A stretch of DNA of 64,000 bases from Tenebrio molitor. Lineage: Eukaryota > Arthropoda > Insecta > Coleoptera > Tenebrionidae. Below the pieces are notes generated by a model. That model saw only the letters and a list, made by a program, of their open reading frames with translations, had not been told where the DNA came from and did not search any database. The position numbers and the translations under genes were made by a program. Positions 9,990 to 21,390 of this stretch are shown here, piece after piece. Positions within the stretch are counted from its first letter, which is position 1; each line of letters opens with the position of its first letter. The stretch is taken from the NCBI RefSeq assembly GCF_963966145.1, contig NC_091051.1, positions 3,100,001 through 3,164,000 of the forward strand, read 5' to 3'.

Positions 9990-12895
9990 TTAAAATCGAT
10001 TAATTATTTTAATTTTTGGTGTCACTTCAGTTGGACTTGGACTTTTGTTCTTCTCCTCTCCTTCATTATCTCCCCCTGTAAATAAACAAATTGAAAAACG
10101 GAAAATCTCTAGACTCGTCTCAACCTACCTCTCCTCAAAATGATTTTTTCCAGTGCTATAATGGGCGCTTCGAAAAACATGCTCAAAATCAGGGCACAAA
10201 TGTAAGCTAGAGTTATATCACCCGCGGTGTAAAACCCCTGAAATAATCTCGACAAATATCATTCGCACTTGATTTTTGAACCAACTCACCAAAGTAAAAA
10301 TGCTTGCGTACGAGGGATGTCGCAGAGTGGCCGCTGTGTATATTTGTATAGCGCCGTGACACAGAAAGGCGGTGTAAGTGATCCGGCTCAGAAGAATCAA
10401 AGGTTTCCAAGAGAGGACTGGCTCCACCCAAGCTGAAAGTGTACAGTTGGCAACGCTAACCCACGAGAAACAGAAAACAGTCGTAACTTAAGCCATCCAG
10501 TGCGGATTAAGTTGCGACAACTCTAACCTCCGTTTCCTTCCGAAATCGCGACGATCATCCAGCTGATGCAGATGCTCCAGGTGACGTGGTGCATCGAGGC
10601 GTAAATCGCCGACATCAGAGGGTCGTACGCCTTTTCCGGCAGGTAAAAAATGAAACAGGAGTACACCGTGGCTTCGAGTATGAAGAAACACATGACCCAC
10701 CCCATGTAGACCATGTACTTGGGCATCTTGTACTCGCGGGTCTTCATGCAGTACTTCAAGTACCCCGTGACCATCCCCACGAAATACGGGCTGGCTCGCA
10801 TGTGCGTCGGAATGTAAACATTCTTGAACGTGTTGTTGATAACCGGATCCTTGAGGAACCTGCGTGACGCAACTGTTACAACCGGACAAGTCGTCTGAAT
10901 GACTCACTTCATGTAAAGCAGCAAAATCGCGTCTTCCTCGTTGAGGTAGACGGTGGCGAAGACGACGGCAACCGAGAGGATTATGATGACGAAGAGGGTG
11001 GACAGCCCTAGACTGGGCTTCTTGCGCAACAACCATATTATGGCGGGGGCCGCGATGAAGAAGTGCATGTCACACGTCAAGTACCACGATTGGAACATAC
11101 ACTGGAATCAGAGCGTTAAGAAAAGGGAGGATTGGAGAGCGCTGCGGCTCACTATCTGGTCCTTGTTGATGTAGTTGTTGAGGTAGAAGAGGTTGGCCCA
11201 CCAACTGGCGATGCAACGTTCTTGCTCCACTTGGACCCTGTCCAGCCAGAGAGGACCGGAACCCGTTCTGATGAAGATGGTGCAGTAGAACCCCAGTACT
11301 ATGGCGTACGCCGGGGTCAATCTGAAAATTGGGGTGAGTCGGCGATCGCCACAAGACTTTCAGTACCTGATGAATCTGTGGACGTAGAGGAAGATGAAGT
11401 TGATCTGCCGCTGGCGCTTGTCCAGCTGGACCAGCATCAAGTAGCAAACCAGAAAGCCGGAAATGTTGAAGAAAGTGTCGACGATAATCGGACCGTTGAG
11501 CAGTACCGACGCTTCGATTTTTCCGTAGATCTGAAATGTTTGTTGATTGTTTTGAGTCCTTGACATTTCGGTTGTGTTTGTGACGATCCATCGCTACCGC
11601 AATAAAATGTTTTCGTTGTTGGGATAATAATGAGTACCGATCAAATTTACAAGGTACCACAATAAAACGTTTTTGGGATAATAACGAGTACCGATCAAAT
11701 TTACGACTATTGCGATTTGCCCGAACCCGGGAACCGGTTTACTCACGTCTTCGACGAAACTGGGATTCAGCATCGGCGAACCCACGCCGAACATGATCCT
11801 GTGACCCATTATCACCAGGAACATGGAGATCACCTTCAGGCCGTGGATGCACTGGAGGCCGTCGTCGTTGTCGCTCTCGCCGGACAATTTTTTCAAGTTT
11901 TGCCACAAAGAAAACGACAGTACCACCGTGTGCTTCTTCCCTAAAGCATAACAAATAGAGTTTGAGATAAAATACGCGAGCGGTACTACCGGTGAGTTTG
12001 TACTGTTTGAGATCATCGAGTTTCATGAGCCAGTCGTACCCCGTCGCAGCCAGACACACGAAAATGAAAAGTAGTACCACGGTTCTGAAACACAGTTTTT
12101 GGGTGTTGCGATCGGAGATGTCTCGGGGGAGGTTTACGTGAAGGAAATTTCCGAAGTAGTGAACGGTGTGCGGTCTTTCAGTTGGCAGTACCGCGGGTTG
12201 ACATCAGCGGAGAGCTGGAAGTCGCTGAGGGCGTTGAATTTTTCGGTGACTCGCTGCAAAGAGGACTGCAAGTCGTCGGAGGTGCAGGAGGATGGGATGC
12301 AGTACGAGAAGTGGAAGTCGTTCCTGGTGCTGCGACTCCGATCCTTGGAAAATGCCTGAAGCGAGGGGGAAATGATGTCGGATTGTGTGTGCGAGTACCG
12401 CGGTACTTACGACGATTTTCTCCCAGGTGGAGACGTTGGCGTAGTTCTTGTCGGTTGGGAAGCGGTAGTACCGCCAGTCTCCATCGCCGAACTCTGGTGG
12501 TGCGATGTGAAACTTCGCCATGCAGTACCTCCCGGTCACGGGGTCCCCGTCGAGGGGCACGCTCACCGACATGCATTCGTCAAAGTTGCCGAAATCGTAC
12601 GTGGAGCCGAAGAGGATCCCGCTGGGGAATTTGGACGACGCGTCGAACACTTGAACCAATCCGTTTTTTAGCAAAACTAGGGATTTTTGTCGACGGCAAA
12701 CCTACTCTCCGTCGCCCACAGTTTCAGCTTCTTCAGCTCTTGCACGTAGAAGAGGCTGTGGTTGCGGCATCGCGCGCTGTCCGACTTGACGGTTGGCACC
12801 AGCACTTCCAGCAGGTCGTCGACGGCGACGTTGCCCAGCGCGAAAGCGTCTATCGCGCGACAGAAGAGGACACAAAGCAGAGCCCTGCGCCACAT
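9990..12895 (-). CDS. NRF-6-like membrane acyltransferase, diverged paralogue
   Basis: Twelve exons, minus strand: 12895-12706, 12649-12411, 12355-12138, 12084-11990, 11940-11747, 11530-11367, 11321-11153, 11101-10908, 10859-10528, 10432-10290, 10237-10129, 10075-9990, giving 710 residues. The start MWRRALLCVLFC is chosen because it opens a signal peptide; an in-frame ATG ten codons upstream (at 12925) is possible. NRF domain: FDASSKFPSGIL, NFDEC, and SYCIPSSCTSDD. Acyltransferase-3 signature: IHGLKVISMFLVIMGHR, then about ten membrane helices and the typical end EAPIIALEKIIL. The tail is acidic and Ser/Pro-rich. It shares family and most exon phases with the gene at 747-3261 but is far more diverged than the left-edge duplicate, so it is an older paralogue. 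A TATATA lies near 12934-12939. Intron 5 (11531-11746) contains an internal tandem repeat. Confidence 0.9.
11590..11700 (-). repeat. Two-copy tandem repeat inside an intron
   Basis: Within intron 5 of the NRF-6-like gene, a unit of about 50-55 bases built around gtaaatttgatcggtact and ttattatccca occurs twice in tandem. The second copy differs by a few substitutions and a short insertion. The repeat explains why this intron is 216 nt while its neighbours are about 50. Confidence 0.75.
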
Positions 12896-13628
12896 TATAA
12901 CATAGTGCGACCAAATGGCCAACAACCACTCGCTATATAGGACTAACTAGAGACTGACGAAATTTGCGGGAGGATTTGCTCGCGCGGAGGTCATTTCATC
13001 TGAAAAAAAAACACCGTGGAAAATAAATCCGGTGGATTTTTTGGGTTTTGTTGGGTTCTTATCGGACTGGTTTCGACGGGGCGGGCGATTTCCTTTCATT
13101 CTTAGACTCACCTTGACAGTTTGTTAATTGAAAGTGGTTGATGGAACGAAAAAAGCGCGCTTGAGCACCACTCAAAGGACACTTCTTGCGTTTCCTTATT
13201 TACATCGACTGGTCAATTAGACTTATTTATGGCGATACCGCGGTACTATTTTTTGTGGACGTGGGCGGCGCACCGACCTCTCCACCTCTTGGACAGGTTT
13301 ACGACGGGCGACTCTCCGCGGCGTTTTTTTTTAATGTGTTTATCCTTCCACAAAACCAAAACACTTTTTACTAGCACAAGCGCCAACTCGCACCGTTCGG
13401 CAACAGTTTCGCCGGAAGCGAGACCAACTTAAACTTGGCTTATAGTACCGCACTCTGCGACCCTTCCACTAACCCAAAAACACCAAGACGCGGTCTTTTA
13501 ACCCCGCTGGATACGTAGGTGGGATTGATAATGAAAAACGAGCTACTAAGCAAACTTTATTGTTTGAAAACAAAACAGTGACATTGACAGTTTCAATTGT
13601 GCAATCGGTCGTTATTGTCCAAACATTT
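12896..13628. other. Intergenic spacer between NRF-6-like gene and BBS7
   Basis: No gene is supported. The left side carries a TATATA (about 12934-12939) for the NRF-6-like gene. The right side carries AATAAA on the minus strand near 13556 for BBS7. Short open frames at 13186-13432 overlap each other in different frames and show no motifs. Confidence 0.5.
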
Positions 13629-16556
13629 TTATTTAGCCAAGTCTGGCCGAAAGAAGAGGATCAAGGCGTCGTAAGAGTAGTCGTCGAGGATCTCACGAAG
13701 TCTCACCAACTTCGATTTCACATTGCACCCTTTGAACTTGTTGTAGTCGACGTACAAGTCGCTCACGATTCCTGAAAGTACCACCATCAGTACCTTTTCG
13801 TCTATTTGTCAGTTTGTACCATAGAGTCTGTCCAGATAGTCGGGTTGTTCCTGAAACTCAGCCCTCAGCCCTTTTTCGTTCACCAACAAATCTTTATATT
13901 TCCCCGACAAGCACCCCAAACTCTCCTCGTCGTTGACCTCCAACTCGTTCAAAGCATCCAAGAGCGTCACATTATTGCTGATCATCTTCTGCTTCACCAA
14001 TTTGGGTTCGATCAACTTGATCACGTGATTGATACTTTCGTCGTTGATACCTGCAAGTACTCGTCGATCAATCGAGCAAATGCAAATCGATCGACTCACT
14101 CGAGCTTATCTCGATTTTGATCTTCTTCTTGGTCGCTTCTTTCGTCAAGAACTCCTTCAGGATCGAGATTGTTGAAACGTTGTCGCTCTTGAAGAACGCT
14201 TCACCTTTCCTGCAACAACCGCGCTAGTACTGCCCCCCGGGAACGCACCCACTTACTGATAAGTGCCTTGCAGGATCGTCCCCAACAGAGTCGACTCAAA
14301 ATAGAGCTCCGTGTTTTCGGAGATTTGCGGTTTTTCCGGTACTTCCGGCAGGCACTGGGACAGCCAGGTGTGTATTTCGGCGAGACTGAAAGTACCCTTG
14401 ATCGTGAGGGTGTTGAAGATGCGACTCTCGTCGAATTTGTAGATTCTGTAGTGCAAGGAAAGGGGTTTGATCTCGTACTGTTGGAGTCTGCTGCACTTGG
14501 GCTGTACTAGAGGGGTGACGTAGGCTTGGAGGACGCCGTGCTGACCTTCTATCGTCCTGATTTTGATCTCCAAGCGATTCGTGTTGATCTGGCAGCGATA
14601 AGTTGCCAAGAGAAAATTTCCGACCTGTGTGAGATTCCACAAAACAATTTAGTTGTTGGTGCGGGGTTGAACGAACCTACGGTACGATCCGAATCGCTGT
14701 AGCTGACCACCGCGGAATTTTTTTCGACGTCAAGCAAGTCGACGGGGACGTTGCTCTGCAAGAGAATGTTGTCGATGGCGGTGGGGACTTCCATCGTTAA
14801 AATGTAAGTTGCCGTCTCTTTCGACAAAACAAACTAAAAAAATATTGTTTGTGTCGCATTCGGGTGGTACCACATCAACACGAGACGTTTAAGCTCTGCC
14901 CAGAGTGGTACCAAGTGGGGTACCACATCTTTACGAGCTTACACAATTAATTGTACGTACTGAGTCCTTGATGGAGAGCAGGGGAATCGCCGAGAGCTCC
15001 TCGAAGAAGGATTGCGTCGAGCTCTGGTACTTCTCCCTCTCTTTCCCCACCTTGACCTGCAGGTCCTCTATGTCACCCCTGAAACAATGAAATCAATCGC
15101 GCTTCGACTGATCGACCGCCCTACTTAAGCCTGCTGATCTTGGTACTAGTTTCCTGCGAGAAAATGTAGTTCCCTACGGTACTATCTCCCCCGACGTTTT
15201 TGTCCACCGCTTCGGTGGTCAACCCGAAGACCCTTCCGGTGTAGGTCACGACCAGAATCTCGTCGAATCCTTGCGTACCCACAACTCCGCATTGCAATGA
15301 CGAAACACTTTCGTTGCAGTTCTGCAAGAGGAAAGTGAGAGTGGCAATGATCTTGATCATCGCAAAAACTCGTTTGAAAAATGGTGTCGGTTCTCGTTTT
15401 TTGTCTGCGCGAGGAATGGGTCGATGCATCGGCCAAGGTCGTACTATCGACTAACTGTCACTCACGTGCGAATAGATCAAGATGGATGCGTCCATCTTGT
15501 CGGCGACGTTGATGATGTACGCCTCGATGGTACCGTCTTGTCTGCCCACGATCAGATTTTTGGTACCGTTCCCGGTCATGTCGTACGCATCCAGGCAAGA
15601 AATGGTACTCGCGTTGGAGCCGTCGATCAGCCACCGGTCGAAACCGTGCTGCCTAGCAGAAACAAACCAATAAGAGATCTGAACGAGTACAGGGGTGGTA
15701 CTCTGGTACTTTTCCACGTCTAAGATCCCGACTCGTCCGTCGACGGTACCGAACAGGATGGTTTTGGTACTGTCTTCTTCGAGGATGTGGAGGAGGGTCG
15801 GGGCGCTCTCCACTTCCATGCTAAGGGTTACCCTCGCGTGTTCCAGCGCCCTAATCATGCGACCTTCGCACGCTATCAGCGACATCAATCTACGAGTCTG
15901 GACTAATGATTATTTTTTTTATTTGTGCAGTGCTGGCGGCTACCTTGTCAGCGTAAAAAGCGATGACATCGACGATTCGGTCGCCGCACAAGTACGAACC
16001 CACATCCTTGCAGTCTCTGTAATGGTTGTAGATGTGCTTCCCGCAGAGGAACAAATCATTCCCTAAAACAAACCTGCCACAGATTTTTTCATTTTTCAAG
16101 TGAAGTAGTACCAACATCGAGGTGACGGTTTCGGTCATCCCCGAGTCGAACGTCAGGAACAGTTTGCCCTTCTTGGTGTACCCTTTGACCTCGTTCTCCG
16201 CAGCGACAAATATCTTGTCGGTGGGGCTCCCTTCAAGTACAAATCGTTTGATTGGGGCGCGCTAAGAACTGAGTGGGTGGTTACCTATGGCGCCACCTAG
16301 CTGCAACGACGAGATTTTAGGGCCCGGCAGCGTTTTGAAGTGGAGCTGGATGTCTTCTTTTTTAATCGAGAATATCTGGAGGATTCCATCGTTGTCGGCT
16401 ACTGCAACCTTTTGTTTCTATTGTAGGGTATCGTGTGGTGCGAGAAAGTCGTACCTTCTGGGGCTCTTTGGAGACACTGGGGGGTAACAGTTTCAGACAA
16501 TTTGTCGACGTTATTCCAACCAGGGTGTAGTCGATTCTTGACAACTCTAGTTCCAT
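13629..16556 (-). CDS. BBS7: BBSome subunit BBS7
   Basis: Thirteen exons, minus strand: 16556-16455, 16408-16285, 16230-16116, 16073-15944, 15897-15710, 15652-15466, 15321-15125, 15078-14961, 14833-14681, 14624-14257, 14209-14100, 14050-13820, 13771-13629, giving 721 residues, close to the usual length of about 715. The N-terminal half is a beta-propeller (YNHYRDCKD and NLIVGRQDG runs). A coiled-coil linker (about residues 340-390) follows, then the GAE-like and platform regions (AIDNILLQSNVPVDLLDVEKNSAV split over the region near residue 400; NFLLATYRC) and a helical end (LDRLYG). BBS7 pairs with BBS2 and BBS9 in the BBSome, which moves membrane cargo out of cilia. In insects, cilia are limited largely to sensory neurons and sperm. 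No key segment is missing; splice sites keep frame throughout. The call is firm. Confidence 0.96.
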
Positions 16557-17160
16557 TTTATACGTTTCTACTACTATAATAAATCGATAGAGTTGGGCTC
16601 TTGGCCGTTGCTAAGACGACGGAAATACAAACGAAAGTGTTACCAACAATATATTGTTTGTCTAATTTAGTAACTTTGATTTTTTTAATTTGCATGGAAT
16701 TGTTTGTTGATTTCAAAGTTGTAATTATCAGTTAATAATTGTTTTCAAACTTTTCACGATCTCAAAATTGAGATAATTATTTATGAAATCCTGATCCAGG
16801 ATTATGTTTATTTACTTTAAATAACAATAATAACAATAAATGTTATCATTACTTGAGAAGTAGTAAGTAGCGTTTAGGTAATTGTTCACTTTAACTACTT
16901 CTAGAATTTTCGCGTTTTTTCTGGCTAGACACCCTCAGGGCGTCCTCCTAGACCGTTTCCCACCATTCAATCTGACCTAAATGCGATAGTAATATACGTA
17001 ATAATTAATTAATCCGGCCTGGATGCTGTGCCACCGGATGTGTGGTGGGTCAGAACATAATTATTATGTATACAAAGTGATCAAAAAGAAAACAAACCGA
17101 GTCGACCTCGTCAAAGGAGCAAAAGAAGGACTTTATTTGTTTTGTAGCAGTTCGCAGTAA
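16557..17160. other. Intergenic spacer, start of a duplicated region
   Basis: No gene. The stretch about 16665-16810 resembles 20126-20450 (shared ataattatttatga and atcctSatccagRattatgtt runs), evidence of an old segmental duplication around the two small-peptide genes. A dispersed repeat lies at about 17010-17070. A minus-strand AATAAA near 17131-17139 probably ends the transcript of the peptide gene at 17161-17408. Confidence 0.5.
17010..17070. repeat. Dispersed repeat, copy 1
   Basis: A block of about 60 bases with the core taatccggcctggatgc followed by gtg-cac-ggtgtgtggtgg is found again at about 22435-22490. A weaker relative occurs near 20860-20895. It is probably a fragment of a short interspersed or miniature element; no terminal repeats could be defined. 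Confidence 0.55.
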
Positions 17161-17408
17161 TTACAAAAAAATCCATGCAGAGCGCTCTCTTTGACTCGTG
17201 GGGGCCCAGCGGAGTACACGAGCCCTAGGGACTTCTCTGGTCTCCCTAACTGCGACGGGTTGGTAGATGGGCTGGACGGCGACGTTTTGGTAGATGGGTT
17301 GGGAGGCGACGACGGCCAACAACACGGCAAGAACTGCCACCTGCAGGAAAATACAAAAAGTCAGAGGTGCTAGATGCAAAAAAACTGAACACTCACCAAG
17401 AAGTTCAT
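17161..17408 (-). CDS. Small secreted peptide with QPIYQ repeats, copy A
   Basis: Two exons, minus strand: 17408-17397 (four codons, MNFL) and 17340-17161, giving 63 residues. The intron is 56 nt, GTGAGT...CCTGCAG. The first 19 or so residues form a signal peptide (MNFLVAVLAVLLAVVAS). The mature part begins with two QPIYQ repeats (QPIYQNVAVQPIYQPVAVRE) and is rich in Arg. I do not recognise the family; small secreted insect peptides of this kind can be cuticular, defensive or neuropeptide-like, and nothing here decides among them. A TATAAA at 17473-17478 (minus strand) is well placed for transcription. A paralogue lies at 19478-19738 with the same two-exon structure and promoter. The shared frame and signal peptide argue that it is a real gene. 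Confidence 0.75.
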
Positions 17409-17610
17409 GTTTGTTGGTCTATTTGGGTCGAAATGGTCGATGCGGAATGAAAAACCGTAACAATTCGGAGGTTTTATACCAATTGTCGGGGCTAATGAGG
17501 CGATTATTTTATCACCTTCTACGCCGAAGGGGCATTTTTCGATTATCTACACGACGAAAACATTTTCGTAAAAGACTCAACAATATGCGTTTTATTTTGC
17601 AAACAGAATT
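17409..17610 (-). promoter_or_regulatory. Promoter block of peptide gene A, conserved in copy B
   Basis: About 200 bases upstream of the ATG match 19739-19940 almost base for base, more closely than the coding ends of the two genes match each other. The block includes the TATA box (17473-17478) and the segment caccttctacgccgaagg upstream of it. Conservation could reflect recent duplication or shared control. Confidence 0.65.
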
Positions 17611-19477
17611 GTATAGGGTGAGGTAATTTTAATTGTTTTCAATTCTTATTTTTATTAACATTTTTTCACTCTCATGATTTTCTAATTCATTTGTGAAGTC
17701 AGAAAGGGAAATATTAATTAGATTTAACGAACAATTATCAACTGGAAATAGGAAACAGGAATTTTACGATACGCGATGGAAAAATTGTCCAACGAGCCGA
17801 AGGCGAGGAGGTAATCCATCAAGTATTGTTATTGTAAAGATACAATACGACAAAAAATCGTACAACGTTTTATCTAACAGGTGATTTTAAATGAATGTGA
17901 CTTTTTTCATAGGTTGGTAATATTATTGTTGGTTATTCTGCTTTTTAATGTGATATTTGACATAATCATAGGCGTCCTCGTCTATTTGACACAGTTTATT
18001 AATACATACATAAAATGTCAAAATGACGTACGTACGCCAATGTGTTGATTAAGGTATCAAGTTTGCCAAAATAATTTATGAAAAATGTTCCCAACTTAAG
18101 AAAAAAAAATCACAATCATTGAAAATCACCCGGTACTTTCATAATTATTACAAATATTCTTGTGTTTAATTACATTTTAAAAATTACGTTTATGCAAAAA
18201 TAATAGGGCGGCTAATCTAATAAGTAATGACAATAGTTACGAAGTTGTTTACTTTTTTCACAAGCGTTCCAGTGACAGCAAGTTGCAGTGTAAGTGCAAA
18301 AATGAGTGACTCAGCGGAAAATTTGCCTTCTGATATAGAATTGGCTGATCAATCTGCAATAGATCCATGAATTCTTGTCAAATCTAAAAAGCGTTACGAG
18401 ATAGTGTACAAATATTTTGAAAAATGGATGGAAATCAAGAAAATTCGTGAAGTCTCTGAAAAGGTGCTCCTTGTCTATTTTGCGGAACAATCAAAGAAGC
18501 TAAAATCATCCTCCTTAGAGAGGATTTCTATGTCGCGGACGTTGCTGTTAATTAATAAAATTATTGATATTGCTCAATATTATCAGTTTGCAGGGCCGGC
18601 AACAGTTGTGTCGCTTGAGAGCATATGATTCATATGAGCAACATACCGGAAACCAAACGTTATAAAGACTGTTGCCAATTTATAATTATTTTGTTTGAAT
18701 GTAAGCGGGAAGAAATTAAGAAAAGTGAAATTTTTGTTTCGACGAAAATATTTATTTTTATTTGCAAGTTCTGATAACCATCTTTGACCAAGTTGAAGCT
18801 GTAAATTGAGAACTTCAAGCATCGTCCATGAATCACACTCTAAAATAAATGCTTTGAAACTACAGTGCATTTTTTTTAACTGTTGCCATAGGGAATTGCA
18901 TGGTAAAACTTATACCCCCTGTTAACTTTTGTTCTGATGAAAATATTCAAACCATTTTTGGAACAAGGTTTGAAGATTTTTTAAACTATCGGACAGAATA
19001 CAATTCCATATCCTAAACTGTCGAAAAAGTTGTGAAAAAAATATTTTTTAGCGCGCCGGAATGATGGTACATCGAGCGGCCGCCAGAATAGCGTCCCTGT
19101 CGGCTCAACCAGCCAGCACCTGGCCATCTCCACTTTTGACTTTTGTCATTTTCATTTAAAAAATAAATAGCGAGATTGAAAAATTATCTGCGTTCGACTA
19201 TGCGTCAAGATCGGTTGAATCACATCACCATTTTGCATGTTCATAAGCTCTATTCGAAATCCTTAGATCTTAAGCCAGTTATAGATGAATGGATATCCAA
19301 ATGTTTCGTGCGAAGTTCGCATTTTGCCAAATTTGATTTATCAAATAAATAATTATAAACAAACATCATTTAATTTTAGAAAACCTGCATACTATCAATA
19401 CAACCTGTTTTCAATTAACATTCGACATCGACAATGAGTAACGTATCTATTTTTTTTATGGTGACGGTGAGACCGGG
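17611..19477. other. Gene-poor spacer between the two peptide genes
   Basis: AT-rich. It contains the tail of the duplicated upstream region (to about 17750, matching 20026-20080) and one degenerate transposase-like fragment at 18302-18616 described separately. The rest shows no gene, RNA or repeat that I can support. Confidence 0.5.
18302..18616 (+). pseudogene. Degenerate Crypton-like tyrosine-recombinase fragment
   Basis: Starting at ATG 18302, one frame reads through about 100 codons with a single in-frame TGA at 18368. The text around SKKRYEIVYKYFEKWMEIKK, SEKVLLVYFAEQSKKLKSSS and SRTLLLINKIIDIAQY matches the pattern of the N-terminal SAM-like (core-binding) domain seen in Crypton transposons and the host genes derived from them (K-x-Y-E-x-x-Y-x-x-F-x-x-W...VLLxYFxExSKKxKSSTL). 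The catalytic domain is absent downstream. It is thus a short dead fragment. The family assignment is from memory of the pattern and moderately sure. Confidence 0.5.
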
Positions 19478-19738
19478 TCAGATAAAGCAACACAAGCCAA
19501 AAAGTAAAGATGCCGGCCCTGCTTCTCTGGTTTCCCTAACTGAGACGGCGTGGTCGACGGGAGCCACGCGAAGAGCAACGTTTTGGTAGATGGGCTGGGC
19601 GGCGAGGTTTTGGTAGATGGGTTGGGCGGCGACGACGGCTACCAACACGGCAAGAAGCAGAACTGCCACCTGCAGGAAAATACAAAAAAGTCAGAGGCGC
19701 TAGATGCAAAAAAACTGAACACTCACCAAGAACTTCAT
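19478..19738 (-). CDS. Small secreted peptide with QPIYQ repeats, copy B
   Basis: Two exons, minus strand: 19738-19727 (MKFL) and 19669-19478, giving 67 residues. Signal peptide MKFLVAVLLLAVLVAVVAA, then QPIYQNLAAQPIYQNVALR and a shared SVRETREA segment; after that the C-terminus is unrelated to copy A (GPASLLFGLCCFI). The intron (57 nt) is nearly identical to that of copy A, and so is the upstream TATA region (tttata at 19803-19808). The C-terminal change may result from sequence replacement after duplication, because the DNA downstream of the alignment also differs. Function unknown. Confidence 0.7.
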
Positions 19739-19940
19739 GTTTGTTGGTCTATGTGGGTCGAGATGGTCGATGTGGAATAAAAAACCGTGACAATTCGGAG
19801 GTTTTATACCAGTTGTCGGGGCTAATGAGGTGATTATTTTATCACCTTCTACGCCGAAGGGGCATTTTTCGATTATCTACACGACGAAAACATTTTCGTA
19901 AAAAACTCTACTGTATGCGTTTTATTTTGTAAACAAAATT
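19739..19940 (-). promoter_or_regulatory. Promoter block of peptide gene B, conserved in copy A
   Basis: This is the counterpart of 17409-17610, with only scattered substitutions across about 200 bases, including the TATA element and the caccttctacgccgaagg segment. Similarity continues weakly to about 20080 (tcagaaagggaaatatta). Confidence 0.65.
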
Positions 19941-20942
19941 ATATCAGGTAATTAATTGATTTTAATTTTTGATTTTTTTTTTACCTTTTTTTCTCACTTT
20001 CATTATCTTCCAGTTCATTTGTAAAGTCAGAAAGGGAAATATTAATTAGATTTAACGAAAAATTATCAACTGGAAAATTTATTACGTGGACTTCCATAAC
20101 AACCGGTATTTTTTGCCTAATGATGTAGTAACTTTTATTTTTCTAATTTCAATTGGAACTGTTTGTTAATTTTAAAGTTATATCTAAATTTTAATAAATA
20201 TGAAAAAAAAAACATACATAGGTATTTATTTTCCACTGAAATGACCTTCCAGTCGAAAAACATTTCGCAAAAAATTTGTTGATTATCAAATTGAGACAAT
20301 TAACGTCATAAAACGAATAAATCCAAAAATAAAACACTTATCCGCTGATTGACATTAACATAACCTCAATTTTTTCAAAATTTACGATCGCAAAGTAAAG
20401 TTGATATAATTATTTATGACATCCTCATCCAGAATTATGTTTTTTCACTACTAGTGATAAAGTCTAGCTTTATCGGTTGTCATAGAACACTGAGAAGTTT
20501 CGTTTTTCTACGTTGGCCCAGTGACAGGTAAATAATTTTTCATTATTAACCAGTGGTGAATAATGGAACAACCGTCACCTAGCAACGAAAGATTGTCGTC
20601 TATTTCATTGGTTAACGTAGACGATTTTCATACCAACTGTCAAGAAATGACAACTCGGACCCGTCGCATCCGACAAAATAATTTGATTAATAATTATTAT
20701 TATATTATTATACTTATGTCACATCGTGAGGAAATTCCTTAACATTGACACAGAACATAAAACAGAAAAAAGTCAAAATGCGGAGGCGAGACGCCGGTAA
20801 TTATGTTGATAAGCACTGCACTATTACTTGACACTATTATCCGTAATAGTGTATGTACTCCGGCAAAATTGCCGTGCCGCCGGGTGGAGGTGGGATACGA
20901 GAATTATCAAAAAGGGTTTTAACGTATCTAGTAGTGAAAAAA

Positions 20943-21075
20943 ATAGTATATAAACCACGGTGGAGAAGTCCCTAATAGCCTTCGCGCCTTACAACCCTCG
21001 GCGCGCCTCGGGCTCTAATCTTGGCGCTTTGGCTATAATCATGAACTTCTCCACCTTGGTATATAATATACTATT
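20943..21075. repeat. Long imperfect palindrome (MITE-like)
   Basis: The left arm at 20943-20969 (atagtatataaaccacggtg and on) pairs with the right arm at about 21044-21074 (acttctccaccttggtatat and on). The loop is GC-rich and itself partly palindromic (ctcggcgcgcctcgggc). The structure fits a miniature inverted-repeat element; no target-site duplication was recognised. Confidence 0.7.
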
Positions 21076-21390
21076 TTAGAATCTGCGTCTCTAATAGGTC
21101 TATTATTGTATTCAATTTGGAGTCGTTAATGGCTATCTCTTAAAGCACTCGTGGTTTAATATATCTCTAAGAAAATTTTTATCAATATTTCAGTGTATTA
21201 TTGTCATTTACACCAAAAAACTTCCACTATTAATGTTCAAACTCTACTTTATAATGTATGTTGCAGATGTAGTTGCATCAGTTACATACATCCTTGAATT
21301 ACCAATTAATATCTACAAAATTCCCTAGAATTTTAAAATTTAATTTCGTTATTTAAAAATTAAAACAAGGGTGCAAATTCTAAAAAAAAC

